Shown: piece after piece, positions 1 through 5,407 of the stretch
Position numbering within the stretch: the stretch's first letter is position 1
Layout: every line of letters starts with the position of its first letter
Source: Pseudomonadota bacterium
Lineage (GTDB): Bacteria > Pseudomonadota > Alphaproteobacteria > Ferrovibrionales > Ferrovibrionaceae
Reading direction: 5' to 3'
DNA: 6,173 bases
Assembly: GCA_021793055.1 (NCBI GenBank)
Contig: JAJYTL010000203.1
Span: forward strand, 1 to 6,173
The notes under the pieces: model-generated
The model's input: only the letters and a program-made list of their open reading frames with translations
Told to the model about the DNA's origin: nothing
The model's database searches: none
Made by a program: the position numbers and the translations under genes

Positions 1-153
1 TCCGATCGCGACCACGCCACCCGAGATCACGACGGTTCGACCGGCGCTAGCCATGGTCGTGACGATCGCGTCGGCGTCGCTGCTGCGCGCGAGCTCGGCG
101 CGGAAGCGGTGCACCATCAAGAGTGAGTAGTCGATGGCGAGCCCGAGCCCGAC
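1..153 (-). other. Internal fragment of an MMPL/RND-family transporter, in frame with the kinase
   Basis: From about base 153 down to base 1 the minus-strand frame encodes GLGLAIDYSLLMVHRFRAEL, a short charged stretch, then TTMASAGRTVVISGGVVAIG. In MMPL-type transporters, a transmembrane segment ending in LGLGLAIDYSL is followed by a loop of the form (V/S)RFREEL and later by AGRTV(V/L)FSG, the start of the next membrane helix. The match in order and spacing is close. This is an interior piece of such a protein: its start is absent and its end lies beyond the window. GC content resembles the neighbouring kinase by eye. MMPL proteins export lipids or hydrophobic compounds, but the substrate cannot be told from this fragment. 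The family call rests on remembered motifs, not a search. Confidence 0.75.
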
Positions 154-1377
154 GCCGCCGGTCAGCGGATTGCGTGCCGGATCGAGGCGGAAGAAGGGAC
201 GGAAGACATCGTCGCGGCGCGCCGCCGGCACGCCCGGACCGTCGTCGTCGACGGTGATCTCGATCGCCTCATCGTCGCCGCGCGCGGCGATCGCGACGTG
301 CTGGCCGTAACGCAGCGCGTTGTCCACTAGGTTGGTGACGCAGCGTTTCAGGGCGTTCGGCCGCACCGTGCCGAGGAGCGGCGAAACCGTCTCGAGCGTG
401 GCCCGGCCGTGGTGCTGGCGCTCGGTGTCGCGGATCACTTGGCGCAGAATCTCGCTGACGTCGGTCGCCACCGCCGTCTCCGCGTCCTGGCCGCGGGCGA
501 AGGCGAGGAAGCCTTCGATCATGCGTTCCATCTCAGCGACGTCGCGGTTCATCTCGCGCGCCTCCGGGCTGTCGCCGAGCAGCGCCAGTTCGAGCTTGAT
601 GCGGGTCAGGGGCGTGCGCAGATCGTGGCTGACGCCGGCCAGCATCTCGGTGCGCTGCGCGATCTGGCGCTGGATGCGTTCCTTCATCATCAGGAAGGCG
701 GCAGCGGCGCGGCGGATCTCGCGCGCGCCAGCGGGACGGAAATTGCTCACCTCACGGCCCTTGCCGAAATTGTCCGCCGCCTCGGCGAGCAGGCGGATGG
801 GGCGGACCTGGTTGCGGAGAAAGGCGATGGCGATGGCGAGCAGGACGACCGAGGTGCCGATGGTCCAAAAGATGAAGATATAGGTCGTGGTCGAGAACAG
901 CCGCTTCTCCGGCACCTCGACCTGCAACACGCCCGCCGGGAGCTGCAGCCGGATATCGACGTAATCGGGGTCGCTCACGGCGTTGATGCGATAGGGCAGG
1001 CCGAGCTGGGTTTGCAGCGTCTCGCTTAAGGTGCGTTCGAGGGTGGCGTAGAAGGGCCGCCGCACCAGCGGTCCCGGAGGCAAATCCATGCCGGGGAAGA
1101 AACGGAAGTCGAGGTCGAGGTTGAGCGCGGCGCGGGCGAAGATGGCGCGCCGCGCCGCCGCCGTCGGGTTGTCGTTCATCTCGTCGATCACCGAGGCGAT
1201 CTCGCCCACCACCGGAACCGCCAGGCGGCGGGTGATCTCCTCCCAATGGCGCTCGTAGAAGACATAGGTGGTGACGATCTGCAACAGCACCACCGGCATG
1301 ACGATCAGGAGCAGGGCGCGGCCGAACAGATTCTCCGGCGCGAGCCGCTTCAGGAACGGACGCGGGCTCGCCGTCAT
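1..1377 (-). CDS. EnvZ-like sensor histidine kinase, 3' end replaced in frame by MMPL transporter sequence (partial at window edge)
   Basis: Membrane sensor kinase that should autophosphorylate and pass phosphate to the response regulator encoded just upstream. The ATG at 1377 overlaps the regulator's stop (ATGA). Visible parts: a hydrophobic segment at residues 20-40, a periplasmic domain of about 125 residues, a second membrane segment at about 166-187, HAMP from about 188 to 240, and the H box SHDLRTPL with His251. The N box has Asn353 (NLVDNALRYG), G1 is DDDGPG from residue 377, the F box is FRPFFRLD, and G2 is VGLGLAI at 409-415. Known kinases of this type continue with a helix, an HGG turn and final strands. 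Here the frame instead reads DYSLLMVHRFRAEL, then AGRTVVISGGVVAIG, which is MMPL transporter sequence. The frame is open at base 1 (459 residues visible). The kinase assignment up to G2 is secure. As written, the protein lacks the end of its ATP-binding domain and is probably non-functional or an artefact. Confidence 0.85.
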   Translation of the reverse strand, partial: MTASPRPFLKRLAPENLFGRALLLIVMPVVLLQIVTTYVFYERHWEEITRRLAVPVVGEIASVIDEMNDNPTAAARRAIFARAALNLDLDFRFFPGMDLPPGPLVRRPFYATLERTLSETLQTQLGLPYRINAVSDPDYVDIRLQLPAGVLQVEVPEKRLFSTTTYIFIFWTIGTSVVLLAIAIAFLRNQVRPIRLLAEAADNFGKGREVSNFRPAGAREIRRAAAAFLMMKERIQRQIAQRTEMLAGVSHDLRTPLTRIKLELALLGDSPEAREMNRDVAEMERMIEGFLAFARGQDAETAVATDVSEILRQVIRDTERQHHGRATLETVSPLLGTVRPNALKRCVTNLVDNALRYGQHVAIAARGDDEAIEITVDDDGPGVPAARRDDVFRPFFRLDPARNPLTGGVGLGLAIDYSLLMVHRFRAELARSSDADAIVTTMASAGRTVVISGGVVAIG

Positions 1378-2078
1378 GGGCGGTCGATCCGCAAGACGTA
1401 GCCTTCGCCCCACACCGTCTGCAGATAGCGCGGCGCCTTCGGATCGGGCTCGATCTTGCGCCGCAGGCGGGTGATCTGCACGTCGACGGCGCGGCCCTCG
1501 CCGCCGCCCCGGCGCGACAGTTCGGCGCGGCTGATGGGGACGCCCGGGGTACGCGCGAGGATGCTGAGAAGCTCGACCTCGCCGGTGGTGAGCGCGATCG
1601 GCCGGCCCTCGCGCGATAGCTCGCCCGAGCCCGGATCGAAGCTGAGCTCGCCGAGCTGGATCACCTTCGGCCGCAGGCCGGCGCGTTGCGCCCGGCGCAG
1701 GATCGAAGCGATGCGGAGCAGCAGTTCCTCGGGCTCGAAGGGCTTCGGCAGGTAGTCGTCCGCGCCGCTCGAAAGCCCGGCGATGCGGTCCTGCGGCTCG
1801 CCCATGGCGGTCAGGATCAGGATCGGTACCTCGCTGGTCTCGCGCAGGCTGCGCGCGAAGTCGAGCCCGCTTTCGCCCGGCATCATGACGTCGACGATCA
1901 GGAGATCGAAGTCGAGGCCGCGGAGCTGCGCGCGCGCGGCGCTTGCGTCCTTTGCCACCGTGACGCGATAGCCGTGATCGCCGAGATAGCGCGACAGCAG
2001 GGCGCCGAGCCGATCGTCGTCGTCGACCACCAGGATATGACCTTCGTTCGCGTTCTCGCCTGCCGCCATCGCCGCCAT
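1374..2078 (-). CDS. OmpR/PetR-like two-component response regulator
   Basis: Cytoplasmic transcription factor of 234 residues with a receiver domain (about 14-128) and a winged-helix DNA-binding domain (about 138-231). Receiver residues are complete: an acidic cluster at Asp19-Asp22, phosphoacceptor Asp63 in IVDVMMPG, Thr90 in LILTA, and Lys112 in YLPKPF. The C-terminal domain ends with the typical RYLQTVWGEGYVLRI. Its TGA overlaps the start of the sensor kinase by 4 bases, so the two are almost certainly translationally coupled partners. An in-frame TAA lies five codons upstream, which limits the start to ATG 2078 or ATG 2069. Neither has a clear Shine-Dalgarno sequence (only GGCGGA directly before 2078). 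The closest remembered relatives are alphaproteobacterial PetR-like regulators, but the target genes and signal are unknown, so no symbol is given. Confidence 0.93.
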   Translation of the reverse strand: MAAMAAGENANEGHILVVDDDDRLGALLSRYLGDHGYRVTVAKDASAARAQLRGLDFDLLIVDVMMPGESGLDFARSLRETSEVPILILTAMGEPQDRIAGLSSGADDYLPKPFEPEELLLRIASILRRAQRAGLRPKVIQLGELSFDPGSGELSREGRPIALTTGEVELLSILARTPGVPISRAELSRRGGGEGRAVDVQITRLRRKIEPDPKAPRYLQTVWGEGYVLRIDRP

Positions 2079-2266
2079 TCCGCCGGCCGCTTACTGGGCG
2101 CTCGCCGCCGCGCCGATCATATCGCGCCCGGCGTGCGCGCGGCGCAACGATCTCGCGCCGGCCGGCGACGAAACGCGCCGCCGGCGAAGCCGTGCCAAAA
2201 GGTCATGGCAGACAGACCGCGACAGGAACCCCGTCATATTGACTCGCTTGGCTCACAATGTTACCC

Positions 2267-2284
2267 ATGAAAACCATTTTTCAT
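2267..2284. promoter_or_regulatory. Perfect 7-4-7 inverted repeat, candidate operator
   Basis: ATGAAAA at 2267-2273 and its exact reverse complement TTTTCAT at 2278-2284 are separated by CCAT. The repeat lies directly before the TATAAA/TATAAT hexamers of the divergent promoter region and 27 bases before the ilvE start. A symmetric AT-rich site there fits the binding site of a dimeric regulator, for example of the Lrp or MarR type, or the response regulator next door. The protein is a guess; the symmetry is directly visible. Confidence 0.4.
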
Positions 2285-2288
2285 TATA
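2283..2288 (-). promoter_or_regulatory. Candidate -10 element for the two-component operon (TATAAT)
   Basis: A perfect TATAAT reads leftward towards the response regulator, about 205 bases from its start. The matching -35 position holds only TGATCC or similar, so an activator would be needed, or the match arises from AT-richness alone. It overlaps the inverted repeat by two bases. Confidence 0.25.
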
Positions 2289-2290
2289 AA
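2285..2290 (+). promoter_or_regulatory. Candidate -10 element for ilvE (TATAAA)
   Basis: TATAAA lies 20 bases before the ilvE ATG. Upstream at 16-18 bases only weak -35 matches are seen (TTACCC at 2261-2266). If used, the 5' leader would be only about 14 bases and would still include the AGGA ribosome site. An alternative is TTGACT at 2239-2244 as a -35 with a poor -10 (TACCCA). Confidence 0.3.
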
Positions 2291-2298
2291 ACAACTCC

Positions 2299-2302
2299 AG
2301 GA
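2299..2302 (+). promoter_or_regulatory. Ribosome binding site of ilvE (AGGA)
   Basis: AGGA with an 8-base gap to the ATG at 2311 supports that start. A second AGGA at 2305-2308 is only two bases from the ATG and too close to act. Confidence 0.6.
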
Positions 2303-2310
2303 TTAGGATC

Positions 2311-3198
2311 ATGGCGGCTGGGCTGCCTTTCGACGACCGCGACGGAACCATCTGGATGGACGGCGCCATGGTGCCCTGGCGCAACGCCAATCTCCATGTG
2401 CTCACCCACGGGCTGCATTACGCGAGTTGCGTATTCGAGGGCGAGCGGGTCTATGGCGGCACGGTGTTCAAGCTGACGGAACACAGCGAGCGGCTCGCCT
2501 TCTCGGCCGAGACTTTGGGCTTCAAATTGCCCTTCAGCGTCGCCGAGATCGACGAGGCGACGCGGCAGGTGATCGCGGCCAACCGCATCGCCGACGGCTA
2601 TGTCCGGCCGGTCGCCTGGCGCGGCAGCGAGATGATGGGCGTTTCGGCGCAACAGAATAAAATCCACGTCGCCATCGCGACCTGGGTGTGGCCGTCCTAT
2701 TTCTCGCCGGAGGCCCGCATGAAGGGGCTCCGCATGATGATCTCGGACTGGCGCCGGCCGGCGCCCGACACGGCGCCAACCAAGGCCAAGGCCGCCGGCC
2801 TCTACATGATCTGCACGCTCTCGAAGCACAAGGCCGAGTCGGCCGGTTTCGACGACGCGCTGATGTTCGACTGGCGCGGCCAGATCGCCGAGGCGACCGG
2901 TGCCAACATCTTCTTCGCCAAGGACGGCAGGCTGCACACGCCGCTTCCCGATTGCTTCCTCGACGGCATCACCCGGCGCTCGGTGATCGGCCTCGCGAAG
3001 AAGCGCGGCATCGAGGTTATCGAGCGGGCGATCATGCCGGAGGAGATGAAAGATTTCAGCGAATGCTTCCTCACCGGCACCGCGGCCGAGGTGACGCCGG
3101 TCGGCGAGATCGGCCCCTACCGCTTCACGCCGGGCAACATCTGCCGCACCTTGATCGACGATTTCACCGCCCTGACGCAGGCGAAAAAAGCCGCCTGA
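2311..3198 (+). CDS. ilvE: Branched-chain amino acid aminotransferase
   Basis: PLP-dependent fold-type IV aminotransferase that interconverts leucine, isoleucine and valine with their 2-oxo acids, using glutamate/2-oxoglutarate, in the cytoplasm. It has 295 residues, close to the usual length of about 300. The catalytic lysine is Lys160 in PTKAKAAG, equivalent to the PLP lysine in the E. coli motif TAAKAGG. Glu194 in AEATGANIF is the residue that contacts the PLP ring nitrogen, and GTAAEVTPV at 256-264 forms part of the cofactor phosphate site. The N-terminal substrate-side motif reads HGLHYASCVFEGERVY (residues 33-48), resembling an alphaproteobacterial IlvE subgroup. D-amino acid aminotransferase and 4-amino-4-deoxychorismate lyase share the fold, but the motifs fit IlvE better. 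The gene is monocistronic, bounded by its own promoter region and a terminator hairpin, and is transcribed away from the two-component pair. Confidence 0.94.
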   Translation: MAAGLPFDDRDGTIWMDGAMVPWRNANLHVLTHGLHYASCVFEGERVYGGTVFKLTEHSERLAFSAETLGFKLPFSVAEIDEATRQVIAANRIADGYVRPVAWRGSEMMGVSAQQNKIHVAIATWVWPSYFSPEARMKGLRMMISDWRRPAPDTAPTKAKAAGLYMICTLSKHKAESAGFDDALMFDWRGQIAEATGANIFFAKDGRLHTPLPDCFLDGITRRSVIGLAKKRGIEVIERAIMPEEMKDFSECFLTGTAAEVTPVGEIGPYRFTPGNICRTLIDDFTALTQAKKAA

Positions 3199-3229
3199 TC
3201 GGCGATCGTCGCGAAGCGGCGCGAGAAAG

Positions 3230-3258
3230 ACGGCCCGGGTCGAAGCGATCCGGGCCGT
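3230..3258. terminator. Bidirectional intrinsic terminator between convergent ilvE and moaE
   Basis: ACGGCCCGG at 3230-3238 pairs perfectly with CCGGGCCGT at 3250-3258. Three further inner pairs (one G-U) can extend the stem to 12 base pairs with a GAAGC loop. Read leftward, the stem is followed by TCTTTCTC, a reasonable T-rich tail, so it best fits the end of the uvrC-to-moaE operon. Read rightward the tail is TCGCTTGT, weaker but in the right place 31 bases after the ilvE stop. Confidence 0.7.
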
Positions 3259-3359
3259 TCGCTTGTCGGAAATCCCGCGCCGCGGCCGCCGCGCCGGCGG
3301 GCGTCAGGCGCGCGACGGGCCGGCCCTCGGTCGCCGCCCTTCTCGCCGCGGCAATGGCT

Positions 3360-3821
3360 TCAGTCGTCCTTGATCCAACGCTCGGCCGCGGCGTCATCGC
3401 GGGCGTCCGCGGCGACCCAGCCGGCGCTGCCGGCGCCTTCCTCGAGCTTCCAGAACGGCGCCTTGGTCTTCAGCCAGTCGACAAGAAATTCGCAGGCGGC
3501 GAAGGCCGCCGCGCGGTGCGCCGAGGCGGTGGCGACGAAAACGATGCGATCGCCGACCGCGAGCTTGCCGTAGCGGTGGATGACGAGCGCGGCCTCGAGC
3601 GGCCAGCGCGCCTCGGCCTCGGCGGCGATGGCGGTGAGCGCGCGTTCGGTCATGCCGGGATAATGTTCGAGCGTCATGGTGTCGATGGGCCGCCCCGCGG
3701 CCTCGCCGCGCACCAGGCCGATGAAGCTCGCGATGCCGCCGATGCCGGGTCGCCCGGCGGCGATCTCGCTCAAGGCCCGGCCGGGATCGAAATCCTCGCG
3801 CTGGACGCGGATCACCGCCAC
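3360..3821 (-). CDS. moaE: Molybdopterin synthase catalytic (large) subunit MoaE
   Basis: Cytoplasmic subunit that uses two MoaD thiocarboxylates to turn cyclic pyranopterin monophosphate into molybdopterin. It has 153 residues, matching the family length of about 150. The active-site stretch LKTKAPFWK contains Lys118 and Lys125, corresponding to E. coli Lys119 and Lys126, and SAHR at 100-103 is the conserved His-Arg pair. The end, GWVAADARDDAAAERW, is typical of the family. The start is a GTG at 3821, supported by GGGAGG at 3836-3831 with a 9-base gap. A second GTG at 3815 would give a 4-base overlap with moaD but is less well placed. With the moaD frame as written the two genes overlap by 10 bases. 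It is the last gene of the operon, before the terminator hairpin. Confidence 0.95.
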   Translation of the reverse strand: MAVIRVQREDFDPGRALSEIAAGRPGIGGIASFIGLVRGEAAGRPIDTMTLEHYPGMTERALTAIAAEAEARWPLEAALVIHRYGKLAVGDRIVFVATASAHRAAAFAACEFLVDWLKTKAPFWKLEEGAGSAGWVAADARDDAAAERWIKDD

Positions 3822-4102
3822 GGTACGCCGCCTCCCGTCGCGCTTTCGGTCAGGCCGCCGGTGACCGGCGGAAACACCGCGACCTCGTCGCCGGCGGCGA
3901 TTTTGTGCTCCGGCTTGGCGTATTCCTGGTTGACCGCGACGCGAACCGCCGCGAGGTCCTTGAGCGCCGCGGCATAGCCGGGTCCGCGGCTCTTGAGCCA
4001 GGCGAGCAGGGCGGCGACGTCGCCGACCTCGGGCGGCGGCGTCACCTCTTCCTCGGCGATGCCGATCTGCGTCCGAACCCAGGCGAAATAAACCAGTTTC
4101 AT
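3812..4102 (-). CDS. moaD: Molybdopterin synthase sulfur-carrier subunit MoaD, with abnormal C-terminal extension
   Basis: Ubiquitin-like sulfur carrier. Its C-terminal glycine is adenylated and thiocarboxylated, then donates sulfur to MoaE. The body (MKLVYFAWVRTQIG to VAVFPPVTGG) is typical, and the Gly-Gly falls at residues 82-83, close to the 81-residue E. coli protein. However, the frame continues for 13 more residues (LTESATGGGVPWR) to a TGA at 3814-3812. A buried Gly-Gly cannot be thiocarboxylated without cleavage. On the coding strand the Gly-Gly codons are followed by C and then TGA (3852-3850). Removing the single C at 3853 gives the expected end, so a frameshift or base-call error is likely. 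The ATG at 4102 is preferred by family alignment; an in-frame TTG two codons upstream (4108) is less likely. Neither start has a clear Shine-Dalgarno sequence. The gene sits directly before its partner moaE. Confidence 0.88.
   Translation of the reverse strand: MKLVYFAWVRTQIGIAEEEVTPPPEVGDVAALLAWLKSRGPGYAAALKDLAAVRVAVNQEYAKPEHKIAAGDEVAVFPPVTGGLTESATGGGVPWR
3831..3836 (-). promoter_or_regulatory. Ribosome binding site of moaE (GGGAGG)
   Basis: A strong Shine-Dalgarno match nine bases before the GTG at 3821 decides the start of moaE. It lies inside the moaD reading frame as written, but would be in the intergenic gap if moaD ended at its expected stop. Confidence 0.65.
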
Positions 4103-4157
4103 GGCCAAGACTCTGCGAAGGCGCGGTGTTCGACCATAGCCGCTCGCGGCGCCGCCG

Positions 4158-4667
4158 TCATCCCGCCGCCTTGACCCGCGCGACGATGAAATCGGTCAGC
4201 GCCGCGGTGTCGGCAAGGGCGAAGCAGGGCCGCCCGAGCGCGTCGGGCTCGCCGAGCGGCGGATCGGCGGCGATGGCGATGACATGAGGGTCGGCGGGTG
4301 CCAGGCGCGGCTTGCCGAGGCTCGCGCGATAGACCTCGATCTTGTCGTGCGGCTGGTTGCGGAAGCCCTCGACCAGCACCAAGTCGACCGGCGCCAGCCG
4401 GGCCAGCAGCTGATCGAGCGTCGGCTCGGGCGCGTCCCGATGTTCGTGCAGCAAGGCGAAGCGGGCCGCCGAGGCGACCAGGACTTCCGCCGCGCCAGCG
4501 GCGCGGTGTCGGAAGCTGTCCTTGCCCGGCCGGTCGACGTCGAAGACGTGATGCGCGTGCTTGATCGTCGAGACGCGCAAGCCGCGCGCGATCAGCGCTG
4601 GCAGCAGCCGCTCGATCAAGCTGGTCTTGCCGGCACCGCTCCAGCCGGCGAGGCCCAACACCTTCAT
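4158..4667 (-). CDS. mobB: Molybdopterin-guanine dinucleotide biosynthesis adaptor protein MobB
   Basis: P-loop GTP-binding protein that assists MobA in attaching GMP to molybdenum cofactor. It has 169 residues, the usual length of a single-domain MobB. The Walker A motif GWSGAGKT is at residues 8-15. It is followed by the family signature KHAHH at 36-40 and DVDRPGKDSFRHRAAGA at 43-59. VLVEGFRN at 97-104 is the Walker B-like end strand. The ATG at 4667 places the P-loop at the normal distance from the N-terminus; no good ribosome site is visible (GAAAG lies a few bases upstream). The gap to moaD is 55 bases and the gap from pgsA is 62 bases, so co-transcription is likely. No mobA gene is in the window. 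Confidence 0.94.
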   Translation of the reverse strand: MKVLGLAGWSGAGKTSLIERLLPALIARGLRVSTIKHAHHVFDVDRPGKDSFRHRAAGAAEVLVASAARFALLHEHRDAPEPTLDQLLARLAPVDLVLVEGFRNQPHDKIEVYRASLGKPRLAPADPHVIAIAADPPLGEPDALGRPCFALADTAALTDFIVARVKAAG

Positions 4668-4729
4668 CGCGACGCTTTCATTCTGGCGCCTTCATCCTCG
4701 CGCTGCGGGCGGCCGGCGGCGGCGCGGGA

Positions 4730-5356
4730 TCACGAGACGAACTTGTCGCCCGAGGCGAAATCGGCCGGTTTGCGGGCGCCGCCCGCCGGCGCCGCCGGCT
4801 CGGCCTCGGTCAGGTGCTTGAGGCCGGCGCGGAGGTAGTCGTAGCCGGTATAGAGGGTGAGGATCGCGGCGGCCCACAGCCCGAGCAGGCCGAGCGCCGG
4901 CAGATGCGCCGCCGCCGGGCCCGAATTGCCGATCAGCAGAAAGCCGATGGCGATGAACTGCACCGTCGTCTTCCATTTGGCGAGCCGGCTCACCGGCACC
5001 GCGACGCGGATTTCGGCGAGGAACTCGCGCAAGCCGGTGACCAGGATCTCGCGGCACAGGATGACCACGGCGGCGAGCACGCTGACGCCGGCGATGCGCC
5101 GGCTGGCGACCATCATCAGGATCGCCGCGGCGACCAAAAGCTTGTCGGCGACGGGATCGAGAAAGCGCCCGAGCCTGGACACCTCGCCCCAGCGGCGCGC
5201 CAGCCAGCCGTCGAAGAAATCGGTGATGCCGGCGAGGCCGAACAGCACGAAGGTGGTCCAGTTGGCCGCCTCTATCGGCAGATAAAAGGCGCCGATCAGT
5301 GCCGGAATCACGACGATGCGCGAAATCGTGAGCACGATGGGAAGGTTCAACGGCAT
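4730..5356 (-). CDS. pgsA: CDP-diacylglycerol-glycerol-3-phosphate 3-phosphatidyltransferase (phosphatidylglycerophosphate synthase)
   Basis: Inner-membrane enzyme that joins CDP-diacylglycerol with glycerol 3-phosphate to make phosphatidylglycerophosphate, the committed step to phosphatidylglycerol and cardiolipin. The complete CDP-alcohol phosphotransferase motif D-x2-DG-x2-AR-x8-G-x3-D-x3-D is visible, from TDFFDGWLARRW to GRFLDPVADK. Several hydrophobic segments surround it, including VSVLAAVVIL and TVQFIAIGFLLIG. The ATG at 5356 (208 residues, MPLNLPIVLTISR) matches the usual N-terminus. An in-frame GTG at 5398 would add 14 polar residues and lie 9 bases after the uvrC stop; neither start has a convincing Shine-Dalgarno sequence. 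The last 25 or so residues are Ala/Pro-rich and probably disordered. CDP-diacylglycerol-serine transferases share the motif, but the sequence after it and the position next to uvrC favour PgsA. Confidence 0.93.
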   Translation of the reverse strand: MPLNLPIVLTISRIVVIPALIGAFYLPIEAANWTTFVLFGLAGITDFFDGWLARRWGEVSRLGRFLDPVADKLLVAAAILMMVASRRIAGVSVLAAVVILCREILVTGLREFLAEIRVAVPVSRLAKWKTTVQFIAIGFLLIGNSGPAAAHLPALGLLGLWAAAILTLYTGYDYLRAGLKHLTEAEPAAPAGGARKPADFASGDKFVS

Positions 5357-5407
5357 GGGTCGTTCAGGATCTTTCGCGCTTTCCGGATTGCCGGCCACTA
5401 TAGCACG

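Larger units (their letters stand above)
2079..2310. promoter_or_regulatory. Divergent intergenic region between the response regulator and ilvE
   Basis: This 232-base region must hold the start signals for leftward (two-component) and rightward (ilvE) transcription. The part nearest the regulator, about 2079-2220, is very GC-rich and shows no convincing gene. The part nearest ilvE, about 2231-2310, is about 61% A+T, an obvious island in this GC-rich window. It contains TTGACT at 2239-2244, TATAAA on the plus strand at 2285-2290, TATAAT on the minus strand at 2288-2283, and a perfect inverted repeat listed separately. None of the hexamer pairs has both good elements at 16-18-base spacing, so the exact promoters are unresolved. 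Confidence 0.6.

Noticed and set aside
1..1377. A genuinely new sensor kinase-transporter fusion system
   Set aside because: The transporter part begins in the middle of its own fold and the kinase loses the end of its ATP-binding domain. The join also sits on codons shared by both families. A chimera explains this better unless reads and relatives prove otherwise.
2156..2167. A 12-base palindrome CGCCGGCCGGCG in the intergenic region
   Set aside because: Palindromes built from CCGG/GCCGGC are frequent in DNA this rich in G+C. It has no T-tract and no relation to a promoter element.
2117..2206. A 29-codon minus-strand frame starting MTFWHGFAGG in the intergenic region, a possible leader peptide
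   Set aside because: It has no ribosome site of note, no run of branched-chain codons and no attenuator hairpin after it. The rest of the product is Arg/Ala-rich noise.
2688..3977. A long plus-strand open frame of 429 codons covering the end of ilvE and antisense to moaE/moaD
   Set aside because: It is an out-of-frame shadow in GC-rich DNA. Its product is Arg/Gly/Asp-rich with no recognisable domain, and it conflicts with well-identified ilvE, moaE and moaD.
4103..4108. TTG at 4108 as the moaD start
   Set aside because: The ATG two codons later (4102) gives the standard MoaD N-terminus, and the TTG has no ribosome site to support it.
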